Assembly (NCBI RefSeq): GCF_029625315.1
Contig: NZ_CP121110.1
Coordinates: 3,109,001-3,173,000, forward strand
Direction of reading: 5' to 3'
Length of the DNA: 64,000 nucleotides
Source: Flavobacterium ginsengisoli
GTDB taxonomy: Bacteria; Bacteroidota; Bacteroidia; Flavobacteriales; Flavobacteriaceae
Every line of letters starts with the position of its first letter. Within the stretch, counting starts at the first letter, position 1. This document shows, one piece after another, positions 48,405 to 55,536 of the stretch. The notes beneath the pieces were generated by a model, which searched no databases, was not told the origin of the DNA, and saw nothing but the letters and a program-made list of their open reading frames with translations. A program made the position numbers and the translations under genes.

Positions 48405-48827
48405 CTATTTAATATTTTGTTCCGAAATCAATTCTCCTTTGTCGTAATTTTTGATTCCTTTTAATTTTCCTTTATCCGAATAAAACTTCCATTCTCCAAA
48501 ATAAAACCAATGCGTTTCAACCGAATTCGTTTCTAATTTTGTTTTCCCTTTCGATTCCAGCTTTCCGTTTTCGTAATAACTTTTCACGACACAGATTCCG
48601 TTTTTATATTTCTCTGTTTTATAGATTTTTCCGTTAATGTATGATTTCCATTTTTTAACCGGAAGATCGTTTTTATAATATTCATACGATTTATAATTTG
48701 TACCATCCTGCGTATAATCATCAATCCAAACACCTTCTTTTTTCTTGTCAATTTTCTGATTGATCGGTTTGCTTTTACAGCTCAAAAGCATTGAACCCAA
48801 AAGAAATACTAAAAAGATGTTTTTCAT
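48405..48827 (-). CDS. MORN-like repeat lipoprotein (YwqK-type)
   Basis: A 140-residue lipoprotein (lipobox GSMLLSC) with repeated Y-x-N-G-x units (YKNDLPVKKWKSYINGKIYKTEKYKNGICVVKSYYENGKLESKGK; FYSDKGKLKGIKNYDKGELI), the toxin_YwqK or MORN-like antitoxin repeat. ATG 48827 is preferred to GTG 48833. It lies 19 nt before the DUF6624 gene and is probably the first gene of the BlaI/M56 operon. No partner toxin is seen, and the YwqK name does not prove such a function. Confidence 0.7.
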   Translation of the reverse strand: MKNIFLVFLLGSMLLSCKSKPINQKIDKKKEGVWIDDYTQDGTNYKSYEYYKNDLPVKKWKSYINGKIYKTEKYKNGICVVKSYYENGKLESKGKTKLETNSVETHWFYFGEWKFYSDKGKLKGIKNYDKGELISEQNIK

Positions 48828-48976
48828 AGGCACCGTTTTATTCTACAATTATAGATGTTGCTCTACAAATGTAGAAATAAAAATCAAACGCACAACTTTT
48901 ATGAGAAAATTTTTATTCATAAAAATTTAGTGATCTTTTAATCAGGTTCTTGAACATAGAGTGAAACATTAAATTT

Positions 48977-49128
48977 AACCGCAAAGAACGCAAGGTTTTT
49001 TTCTAAGGTTACGTTTATAAACGCAAAATTCGCAAAGCTTTGTGTAAAAAAACTTTGCGAACTTCTATAAATCTTACTTAAAAAATCTTAGCGAACTTTG
49101 CGTAAATTCTTTGCGGCCTTTGCGGTTA
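48977..49128. repeat. aaccgcaaag palindrome, unit 1 of a tandem pair
   Basis: A 152-nt palindromic unit: aaccgcaaagaacgcaagg at one end and ctttgcggcctttgcggtt at the other, with an inner hairpin gttacgtttataaacgc...cgcaaagctttgtgtaaaaaaactttgcg. It carries no gene. Same family as the arms of the GxxExxY element. Confidence 0.85.
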
Positions 49129-49138
49129 AAAAAAATTC

Positions 49139-49288
49139 AACCGCAAAGAACGCAAGGTTTTTTTTAAAGTTTACACTTATAAACGCAAAGTTCGCAAAGC
49201 TTTGTATAAAAAACTTTGCGAACTTTTATAAAATCTCACTTAAAAAATCTTAGTGAACTTTGCGTAAACCTTTGCGTTCTTTGCGTTA
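49139..49288. repeat. aaccgcaaag palindrome, unit 2 of a tandem pair
   Basis: A direct repeat of the 48977 unit, highly similar along its full 150 nt and separated from it by 10 nt. It ends 6 nt from the peptidase stop codon and may end that transcript. Confidence 0.85.
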
Positions 49289-49294
49289 AAAAAA

Positions 49295-50683
49295 CTACTT
49301 AGAAAGCTCCACAAAATACTTGTAAAACAACGGAATAGTCTCAATACCTTTCAAGTAATTAAAGATTCCGAAATGCTCATTTGGCGAGTGAATAGCATCG
49401 CTATCCAAACCAAATCCCATTAAGATGGTTTTGCTTTTTAATTCTTTTTCAAACAAAGCCACAATCGGAATACTTCCTCCAGAACGAACCGGAATTGCAG
49501 GAACTCCAAACGTTTCTGTATACGCTTTATTTGTCGCCTGATATCCGATGCTGTCAATTGGCGTAACATAACCTTGACCACCGTGGTGAGGCGTTACTTT
49601 TACTGTAACTCCAGCTGGAGCAAGACTTGTAAAATGTTTTGTGAAAAGTTCTGTAATCTCTTCCCATTCCTGATTTGGAACCAAACGCATCGAGATTTTA
49701 GCGAAAGCTTTACTCGCAATAACCGTTTTAGCACCTTCGCCAGTATAACCGCCCCAGATTCCGTTTACGTCTAATGTTGGACGGATTGAGTTTCTTTCGT
49801 TGGTTACATATCCTTTTTCACCGTAAACATCGGCAATGTTTAAAGCATTTTTATATTTTTCTAAGCTGAAAGGCGCTTTTGCCATTTCTGCTCTTTCTTC
49901 TGCAGATAATTCTTCTACTTTATCGTAGAAACCTGGAATTGTAATATGATTGTTTTCGTCGTGAAGCGAAGCAATCATTTTTGCCAAAATATTAATTGGG
50001 TTCGCCACAGCTCCACCGTATAAACCTGAATGCAAATCGCGGTTCGGACCTGTAACTTCTACTTCAACATAACTCAAACCTCTTAAACCTGTTGTGATAG
50101 ACGGCTGTTGGTTAGAGATCATTCCTGTATCTGAAATCAAGATTACGTCGTTTTTCAGTTTTTCCTGATTGCGCTCTACGAACCAAGCCAAACTTGCAGA
50201 ACCAACTTCTTCTTCACCTTCGATCATGAATTTTACGTTACAAGGCAACGTATTGCTTTGTACCATTAATTCAAGCGCTTTTACGTGCATGTACATCTGA
50301 CCTTTGTCGTCACATGCTCCACGCGCGAAAATTGCGCCTTCTGGGTGAATATCTGTAGTTTTAATAACCGGTTCAAAAGGTGGTGAAGTCCATAATTCTA
50401 ACGGATCTGGCGGTTGTACGTCGTAGTGGCCATAAACTAAAACCGTTGGAAGATTTGGATCTATAATTTTCTCTCCGTAGATAATTGGGTAACCTGGAGT
50501 GTCGCAAGTTTCGACATAATCGCACCCTGCTTTTGATAAACTTTCTTTTACAGCCTCTGCTGTGTCAATAACATCTTGAGAATATGCAGTGTCGGCAGAA
50601 ACCGACGGAATCTTTAATAATTCGATCAATTCGTTGATAAACCGATCTTTATGTTGTTGAACGTAGGACTTAATATTTTCCAT
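49295..50683 (-). CDS. M20 family dipeptidase
   Basis: A 462-residue cytoplasmic metallopeptidase. Zinc ligands can be read in VLVYGHYDVQPPDPLELW (His, Asp), ARGACDDKGQMYMH (Asp), and MIEGEEEVGSASL (catalytic Glu and ligand Glu), with the last His near HSPNEHFG. The lid domain has GLYGGAVANPINILAKMI. Likely a Xaa-His or general dipeptidase of the M20/M25/M40 group. It runs toward the tandem palindromes. Start MENIKSYVQQHKDRF is the normal family beginning. Confidence 0.92.
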   Translation of the reverse strand: MENIKSYVQQHKDRFINELIELLKIPSVSADTAYSQDVIDTAEAVKESLSKAGCDYVETCDTPGYPIIYGEKIIDPNLPTVLVYGHYDVQPPDPLELWTSPPFEPVIKTTDIHPEGAIFARGACDDKGQMYMHVKALELMVQSNTLPCNVKFMIEGEEEVGSASLAWFVERNQEKLKNDVILISDTGMISNQQPSITTGLRGLSYVEVEVTGPNRDLHSGLYGGAVANPINILAKMIASLHDENNHITIPGFYDKVEELSAEERAEMAKAPFSLEKYKNALNIADVYGEKGYVTNERNSIRPTLDVNGIWGGYTGEGAKTVIASKAFAKISMRLVPNQEWEEITELFTKHFTSLAPAGVTVKVTPHHGGQGYVTPIDSIGYQATNKAYTETFGVPAIPVRSGGSIPIVALFEKELKSKTILMGFGLDSDAIHSPNEHFGIFNYLKGIETIPLFYKYFVELSK

Positions 50684-50749
50684 TTAAATTATTTTTATAG
50701 AAACCCAAAAGTACAAAAAAGAGAATTAAAAAAAATTTTCAAAAAATGC

Positions 50750-50779
50750 TTTGATAATTCAAAAGTATGCCTATCTTTG
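50750..50779 (+). promoter_or_regulatory. promoter of tRNA-Leu
   Basis: TTTG at 50750-50753, an 18-nt spacer and TATCTTTG at 50772-50779, 14 nt before the mature tRNA. A good example of the Bacteroidota consensus. Confidence 0.8.
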
Positions 50780-50793
50780 CACCCACAATTACC

Positions 50794-50875
50794 GCGGATA
50801 TGGCGAAATTGGTAGACGTGCCAGACTTAGGATCTGGTGCCGCAAGGCGTGTAGGTTCGAGTCCTATTATCCGCA
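50794..50875 (+). tRNA. tRNA-Leu (anticodon TAG)
   Basis: An 82-nt cloverleaf. The acceptor stem gcggata pairs with tatccgc, with discriminator A. The D-loop has the aaattggtaga core, the anticodon arm ccaga-cttagga-tctgg shows TAG, a long class II variable arm (tgccgcaaggcgt) follows, and the T-loop is ggttcgagtcc. CCA is not encoded. Confidence 0.96.
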
Positions 50876-50883
50876 CAAAAAAA

Positions 50884-50908
50884 AGCTTCTGAAGATTTTT
50901 CAGAAGCT
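50884..50908 (+). terminator. terminator after tRNA-Leu
   Basis: agcttctga and tcagaagct pair perfectly, followed by tttttgtttttt, 8 nt after the tRNA. Confidence 0.85.
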
Positions 50909-50994
50909 TTTTTGTTTTTTGGCAATGTCCAATTTTTTATTACATTTAGCCAAAAGTATATCTTCAAAAAAAACAAATAAACTTATTTCATTCA

Positions 50995-51531
50995 ATGTCA
51001 AAGGTTTTTAAAATATTACTGCTTCTATTTTCAATTTTAAGCTTCTCACAGAATAAACAAGAAAATGAAATATTTAAAAAAATAATTAGCCACGAAATCG
51101 AAAAGAACAAAGTGCCTATTTATATAGAATGTAGAAAACCTAAAACTTCATTTAATGTCAGAGAATTTAAAGAAGATACTGGAGGAATTACAGTATCTGA
51201 AAAGACATTAAATGATTTTGAAAAAAACAATACTGATACTGAGGAAACTTGGAATTCAGAATTAATAAAACAATCTGAATTTAATCCTAAATACATCAAA
51301 AATACAAATTGCCTAACCGACGAAGAAATAGAAATACTATTTAAAGATATTTACAAAAGGCAAAATATAATATCGGTAAGCAAACCCTTATTTGATAATG
51401 ATTTTGAAAATTGCATTGTATCTATAACATATTCAAAATCTTTTCACAGTGCCTCCGGAAAGAGTTATCTATTAAAAAAAACTAATGGAATCTGGACAAT
51501 TATAACTGAATTTGGACATTGGATTTCATGA
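50995..51531 (+). CDS. exported protein of unknown function
   Basis: A 178-residue protein with a signal peptide (MSKVFKILLLLFSILSFSQ). The mature part is soluble and charged. The C-terminal CIVSITYSKSFHSASGKSYLLKKTNGIWTIITEFGHWIS has the form of the last beta strands of NTF2-like or DUF4440-like domains, where a W-x-I ending is common, but I cannot place it in a named family. No operon partner. Confidence 0.6.
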   Translation: MSKVFKILLLLFSILSFSQNKQENEIFKKIISHEIEKNKVPIYIECRKPKTSFNVREFKEDTGGITVSEKTLNDFEKNNTDTEETWNSELIKQSEFNPKYIKNTNCLTDEEIEILFKDIYKRQNIISVSKPLFDNDFENCIVSITYSKSFHSASGKSYLLKKTNGIWTIITEFGHWIS

Positions 51532-51689
51532 TTAAAAAAGGTTAGTAATCAATCTCAATATGACTATCCTCTTTCAAATATAGCTAGTGATTTCAATCAC
51601 GGGAGACAAAGATTGTCGACAATGAATGCGTTCCAATGATTAAAAAAATGAGGCATATTTTGAGAATAACACCAAACTATTAGTACAGT

Positions 51690-51792
51690 TTTGTCATTTC
51701 GAGGAACGAGAAATCTTCGCAAGAAGCTCGACAAAGATTGGATTTCCGTTGCGGAGTTACTTGCGAAGATTTCTCGTTCCTCGAAATGACAA
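51690..51792. repeat. tttgtcatttcga palindrome (copy 1)
   Basis: Arms tttgtcatttcgaggaacg...agaaatcttcgcaag and cttgcgaagatttctcgttcctcgaaatgacaaa form a near-perfect 36-bp stem. The rest of 51532-51967 holds no gene. A decayed half-arm (ctcctttcgtcgaaatga) is at 51925-51942. Confidence 0.88.
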
Positions 51793-51967
51793 ACTACGCG
51801 GTAATTCATCTTTATCAAATCATCTTGACGAAAGGAGCTTTTCAGCATCACCAACAGTTTGTACACTATGAAAAAAATTGCGGAAATCAATCTGGAATTT
51901 TTTGTCGGTTTTGCTTTTGGTTTCTCCTTTCGTCGAAATGAAGATATTTTTAAAACGTTATTTTCTC

Positions 51968-52207
51968 TTATTCAACTTCCAGATACGGATGTAAAATTTC
52001 GGCTAATTCATTCAGCCAATAAAAACCTTTTTCTAGGTTTTCTCTTTGAGCATAAGCATATCCTCTTTCATCATCTTTCATAACAACTAACGCAATTGCA
52101 TAATTTAATTGCCGAATTGCTTTTGCCAAATCTTTGGCATCAATAACATTATTAAAAAAATCTAAGAGTCTTTTTTCTGTTTCTTTTGAAAGATCGTTTG
52201 TAGCCAT
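51968..52207 (-). CDS. small helical protein of unknown function
   Basis: A 79-residue protein, MATNDLSKETEKRLLDFF... with VIDAKDLAKAIRQLNYAIALVVMKDDERGYAYAQRENLEKGFYWLNELAEIL. It is all helical and has no signal peptide. ATG 52207 is chosen; the extra 19 codons of the open frame overlap the XRE promoter region. It is divergent from the XRE regulator at 52295, a layout often seen with regulator/target pairs. No family recognised. Confidence 0.65.
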   Translation of the reverse strand: MATNDLSKETEKRLLDFFNNVIDAKDLAKAIRQLNYAIALVVMKDDERGYAYAQRENLEKGFYWLNELAEILHPYLEVE

Positions 52208-52237
52208 TGTCTTATTTTTTAAATGTGGTAAATATAA

Positions 52238-52245
52238 TACTTTTG
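52238..52245 (+). promoter_or_regulatory. -7 box TACTTTTG for the XRE gene
   Basis: A perfect TAnnTTTG element 49 nt before ATG 52295, within the divergent gap with the gene at 51968-52207. Confidence 0.5.
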
Positions 52246-52294
52246 AACACATAAATGTTACCAAGACAAAAATAAATCTTAAGAATTTTGAAAT

Positions 52295-52525
52295 ATGGAT
52301 ATTTCAGAAGAAACCTTTATTGCAAATCTTGGCACTCACATAAGACAATTGCGTGAAAAAAAAGGTTTATCACAACAAGCTTTGGCTGATGATTGTGATA
52401 TCAAAAAAAATCAGATAGGCAGAATAGAAAGAGCCGAAATAAATACTACTGTAAAAACTCTTATAAAAATAGCTAATGCTTTGGATATCAAACCTAAAGA
52501 ATTGTTTGATTTTCCTTTGAAATAG
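52295..52525 (+). CDS. XRE family helix-turn-helix regulator
   Basis: A 76-residue Cro/CI-type DNA-binding protein. LGTHIRQLREKKGLSQQALADDCDIKKNQIGRIERAEINTTVKTLIKIANALDIKPKELFDF covers all five helices, and there is no additional domain. Its target is unknown, but it is divergent from a small gene and followed 31 nt later by an uncharacterised gene. Confidence 0.9.
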   Translation: MDISEETFIANLGTHIRQLREKKGLSQQALADDCDIKKNQIGRIERAEINTTVKTLIKIANALDIKPKELFDFPLK

Positions 52526-52556
52526 AAAATATTTTTCATTCATATTAAATTAAATC

Positions 52557-52985
52557 TTGAAAATTTTACCTTTAAAAATAGAATTAGTTTCAAAATGGAT
52601 GAAACTTTATCCATATAGCGTTTGTTTAGATGAAATATACTTTAGAGAAAGAGATAAAGAGAATAATCTAATTTATGAGCTGGAATTAACTACACATCAA
52701 TTTGGATTCATAATTGATCATTATTATTCAAAATTTAGAGAACTGAATCCAGAGAGCTTGATATATAAATACCATTCTGAAGAATATGCAATTTTAAATG
52801 ATGCAATAGCACAAGAAATAGAATGCTACAGAATAAAGGAATTTAATGAGCAATTAATAAACGTAAGAGAAAAAGTAGTTCAACAAGGTAGTGGTGCCGA
52901 AGAAGCACTTGATGAATTGGTTAAAATTTGCGAATCTGCAATGAGAAATAAAAACAAGCTTTATATTTTCAGTGATTATTTATAA
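52557..52985 (+). CDS. uncharacterised protein downstream of the XRE gene
   Basis: A 142-residue soluble protein starting at TTG (MKILPLKIELVSKWMKLYPYSVCLDEIYFRERDKENNLIYEL). Acidic, with tyrosine-rich middle helices (HYYSKFRELNPESLIYKYHSEEYAILNDAIAQEIECY). No family recognised. It may be the XRE regulator's partner because it lies 31 nt behind it on the same strand. Confidence 0.55.
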   Translation: MKILPLKIELVSKWMKLYPYSVCLDEIYFRERDKENNLIYELELTTHQFGFIIDHYYSKFRELNPESLIYKYHSEEYAILNDAIAQEIECYRIKEFNEQLINVREKVVQQGSGAEEALDELVKICESAMRNKNKLYIFSDYL

Positions 52986-53052
52986 AACACAATTTAAATT
53001 ATAAACCTTTTAACATTCGACTAAAGCCTTTTCCTTTTCAAACATAAAAAAA

Positions 53053-53072
53053 CCTCCAGCTAAAGCAGGAGG
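53053..53072 (-). terminator. terminator after the GIY-YIG gene
   Basis: cctccagc and gcaggagg form a stem with one bulge; on the minus strand it is followed by a 7-T run (+ 53046-53052). It lies 30 nt from the GIY-YIG stop. Confidence 0.7.
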
Positions 53073-53101
53073 CAATTCATAAAACTTCATTTCTTAATAG
53101 G

Positions 53102-53458
53102 TTATTTTTTCTTTTTGTTATATCCTTTTTCATCAAAAGGCATTATTTCATCCAAAAACATTTGCTCTAAAAGTTTCAAATCTTTTGGGTCAGATTTTAC
53201 AGCCGTATCATTTTCTTTTATTTCGCTCAGGATTTCAAATTCAAATTTGTCCTCTCCAAGTTCTTTCCAGTCTTTTTGAAGTTCTGCCACAGGATGATTC
53301 CCGCAGTTAAGCTGAAATTTTTGGCGTTTAAAAATAGCATCAAGATCAGCACTGCTATCTATATATACTTTTTTGTTTACGGTATTTCGTATTTGAAAAA
53401 CACCTTTTCTGAACTTCATTTCCTTGTATTCGTCTCTAAGTTCTTTTTTGGTTTTCAT
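53102..53458 (-). CDS. GIY-YIG nuclease family protein
   Basis: A 118-residue protein. KGVFQIRNTVNKKVYIDSSADLDAIFKRQKFQLNCGNHPVAELQKDWKELGEDKFEFEILSEI has the GIY-YIG core order, but the first motif reads GVF and the second VYI, so it is a diverged member. The tail ends KKGYNKKKK. The N-terminus (MKTKKELRDEYKEMKFRKG) is basic. It starts 4 nt after the TetR gene, so both are probably under TetR control. Nuclease activity is uncertain. Confidence 0.78.
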   Translation of the reverse strand: MKTKKELRDEYKEMKFRKGVFQIRNTVNKKVYIDSSADLDAIFKRQKFQLNCGNHPVAELQKDWKELGEDKFEFEILSEIKENDTAVKSDPKDLKLLEQMFLDEIMPFDEKGYNKKKK

Positions 53459-53462
53459 GCGC

Positions 53463-54053
53463 TTATTTTTTCATTGTTTTTTCTATTTGCGATTTTAAAT
53501 TTTTAGTAAAATCACCATAATCAGACGGATAATTTCGGTTTAAATACAGCAGTAAAATCCCCGTAATTAAACCATTAAGTTCTTTTACTATTTCCTGAAC
53601 TTCTTCGGCCGTAAAACTCTTTTGATCAATGCAATATTGAAATTCTTCTTGGCAGAGTTTTTCGAGAAAAGAGGAAATTAATTCTGATATTCTGGCATTT
53701 TCAGCCGAATTAGGAAGTTTTTCGATAAAAAAGATTTCAAAAACACTTGGATACTGTACAAAATAATCGGCGTAGGAAATCGAAATCGCAATAATTTTCT
53801 TTTCGCCTCTTTCCGTATCTTTTGTTTTATCTTCAACATATTCCTGGCATTCCTGCTGAAAATCTTTCACACAAAAAAAAATAAGTTCTTTTACATCTTT
53901 AAAATAATTGTAAAGTGTAGCAAACGAATAACCCGCTTTTTCGGCTATACTTCTTACACTTAAAGCCTGAATGCCTTCTCCTTTTAAAATTTCTTTGGTA
54001 GCCTGAATGAAATAATCTTTCATTCTCTGCTCTTGTATTTCTTTTCTGCTCAT
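53463..54053 (-). CDS. TetR/AcrR family regulator
   Basis: A 196-residue regulator. The N-terminal helix-turn-helix is MKDYFIQATKEILKGEGIQALSVRSIAEKAGYSFATLYNYFKDVKELIFFCVKDF, and the C-terminal helices form the ligand domain. ATG 54053 (MSRKEIQEQ) fits the family start. A TGAACAATGTTCA palindrome lies 24 nt upstream and just past its own -7 box, which suggests that it represses itself. The GIY-YIG gene follows directly. Confidence 0.9.
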   Translation of the reverse strand: MSRKEIQEQRMKDYFIQATKEILKGEGIQALSVRSIAEKAGYSFATLYNYFKDVKELIFFCVKDFQQECQEYVEDKTKDTERGEKKIIAISISYADYFVQYPSVFEIFFIEKLPNSAENARISELISSFLEKLCQEEFQYCIDQKSFTAEEVQEIVKELNGLITGILLLYLNRNYPSDYGDFTKNLKSQIEKTMKK

Positions 54054-54076
54054 ATCGTAAACATCATTATAAAAAA

Positions 54077-54106
54077 TGAACAATGTTCATATTTTGAACA
54101 AAAATA
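54077..54106 (-). promoter_or_regulatory. TetR operator and promoter
   Basis: TGAACAATGTTCA (54077-54089) is a perfect 6+1+6 palindrome, and a third TTGAACA half-site follows at 54095-54100 and its neighbours. On the minus strand the -7 box TATTTTTG lies at 54099-54106, directly upstream of the operator, so a bound repressor would block initiation. The rest of 54107-54355 has no gene; it holds a ccgacaactatcggg palindrome near 54199. Confidence 0.6.
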
Positions 54107-54355
54107 AAAATATTTGATGCAATTGCAATGTTTTTGCCATAAAAAACTTCCGTTAAAACAGGAAACAATACGATAAGTACTCTTTTAATTTTAATATACC
54201 GACAACTATCGGGAGCGACAAAACAAAAAGCGATTCAGAAATTTCTTTAATTATTTTACACTTTAGTATTTAAATATTCTTACTTTTAAAAAACCAAAAA
54301 CCTAATTCTCAAAATTTCACTTGTTTTTAAATCTCAAAAAAAACAATTAGAACAC

Positions 54356-55147
54356 ATGAGAAAATACAGATTACTAGTCATTTTTTTAGCAATTATTGCT
54401 GTCTTTTATTTTGCAAGAACAGTTCGAAGCTTTACCGTTCAGCACGAAACCAAAACTCTTAAATCGGAGCATTTTATTGTTTCCTACAACGGAATTTATA
54501 AAAGCGAGGCCGAAAAAGTCAGCAAACATCTAGAGGAAAATTATTCTAAAATAAGAGAAAATCTAAAAGACGTAGAACACGACCCGATAAAGGTTTTTGT
54601 TTACGGTTCGCAATTTAAGTTTAATGAGGCCACAGGTTTAACAGAAAACACAAAAGGCACAAGTCGTGGCCCAAACGAATTTCATTTTGTATGGACGAAT
54701 TGGTTTAATTCTATCTTTCCAGACGATCCGCTCAAAACGGCTTTGCACGAGTTTACGCATTGCGTTCAGCTCAACATATTAATATACAAAGCAAAAGACA
54801 CGATTATCACACAAGACCGACTAACTTTTGAAAGGGAATTTGATAAAAAGTTTAAAGCCGAATATCCGCGCTGGCTCTGGGAATCGATTAGTATGTTTGA
54901 AGCGAAAGAGGTTAATTCGCTAAGCGTAAAATACGCCAAAAGCAAAAACCTGACTTTAGAAGATCTTAATCACGGCAATCAGATTTACAACATTGGCTAC
55001 ACGATAATCGAATATATGACTCAAAAATGGGGAAAAGATATTCTGCCCAAACTGATTGCGTCTTTCGGCAATATCCAAAAAACATTGAACGTAACGCAAG
55101 AGGAATTTGAAAAAGGATGGATTGCTTTTTTGGAGGAGAAGTATTGA
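54356..55147 (+). CDS. membrane-anchored zinc metallopeptidase-like protein
   Basis: A 263-residue protein with an N-terminal membrane helix (LLVIFLAIIAVFYFARTV) and a peptidase-MA-like domain. ALHEFTHCVQ gives HExxH at His131, Glu132, His135. YPRWLWESISMFEA, about 45 residues further on, provides the expected third-ligand Glu. The N-terminal KSEHFIVSYNGIYKSEAEKVSKHLEENYSKI matches the same peptidase group. It has no cognate partner next to it. Its last 44 nt reappear in decayed form at 55268-55311. Confidence 0.75.
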   Translation: MRKYRLLVIFLAIIAVFYFARTVRSFTVQHETKTLKSEHFIVSYNGIYKSEAEKVSKHLEENYSKIRENLKDVEHDPIKVFVYGSQFKFNEATGLTENTKGTSRGPNEFHFVWTNWFNSIFPDDPLKTALHEFTHCVQLNILIYKAKDTIITQDRLTFEREFDKKFKAEYPRWLWESISMFEAKEVNSLSVKYAKSKNLTLEDLNHGNQIYNIGYTIIEYMTQKWGKDILPKLIASFGNIQKTLNVTQEEFEKGWIAFLEEKY

Positions 55148-55158
55148 TTCGTTTTTTA

Positions 55159-55250
55159 TTTCACGCAGATTTTAAATGATTTAAGCAGATAAACGCAGAT
55201 ATTATAAAATCAAAATAAATCTGCTAAAATCTGTAGAATCTGCGTGAAAT
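55159..55250. repeat. cacgcagatt palindrome (copy 1)
   Basis: Arms ttcacgcagattttaaatga...agcagataaacgcagat and aaatctgctaaaat...ctgtagaatctgcgtgaaa, starting 12 nt after the peptidase stop. Near-identical to 56312-56406. Confidence 0.85.
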
Positions 55251-55267
55251 AAAAATTCTTTAATCTT

Positions 55268-55311
55268 GGAATTTGAAAAAGGCTAGATGGCTTTTCTAGA
55301 GGAGAAGTATT
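55268..55311 (+). pseudogene. decayed copy of the metallopeptidase gene's 3' end
   Basis: ggaatttgaaaaagg...cttttctagaggagaagtatt repeats the gene end at 55102-55145 with a few substitutions and balanced one-base gaps. The copy lies just beyond the cacgcaga palindrome, so gene tail, palindrome and gene tail are arranged in that order. Confidence 0.6.
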
Positions 55312-55334
55312 AAACGGTTTTTAAATCCGTTTAG

Positions 55335-55439
55335 TTTGTCATTTCGACGAAGGAGAAATCTTCGCAAGTAACTCGGTAACGCATATCAACAATCTTTGTG
55401 GAGCTTCTAACGAAGATTTCTCCTTCGTCGAAATGACAA
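55335..55439. repeat. tttgtcatttcga palindrome (copy 2)
   Basis: Arms tttgtcatttcgacgaagg...agaaatcttcg and cgaagatttctccttcgtcgaaatgacaa, stem about 31 bp, loop with agtaactcggtaacg. Confidence 0.88.
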
Positions 55440-55461
55440 GATTGTGGTTACAATATGAAAA

Positions 55462-55498
55462 AAACCTTTGTCAAAGTTTAAAACTTTGACAAAGGTTT
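55462..55498 (-). terminator. terminator of the HAD gene (minus strand)
   Basis: aaacctttgtcaaagttt and aaactttgacaaaggttt pair perfectly over 18 bp. An A-run on the left (+) gives a T-run for minus-strand transcripts. It is 39 nt from the HAD stop. Confidence 0.75.
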
Positions 55499-55536
55499 CG
55501 TATCACTTGGAATTTGGGATTTTAAAAAATTGGAAT

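Noticed and set aside
48405..48827. Type II antitoxin of a YwqK/YwqJ pair
   Set aside because: Only the MORN-like repeat is seen; no toxin gene is adjacent and the protein is a lipoprotein.
48977..49288. Possible CRISPR-like repeat array
   Set aside because: The repeats are two long palindromic units of 150 nt, not short repeats with unique spacers, and no cas genes are near.
50751..51011. 86-codon frame across tRNA-Leu
   Set aside because: It covers the tRNA gene and its terminator, and its translation is basic and shows no domain.
51859..52083. + strand frame MKKIAEINLEFFVGF...
   Set aside because: Overlaps the better-supported small gene 51968-52207 on the minus strand and contains a repeat half-arm.
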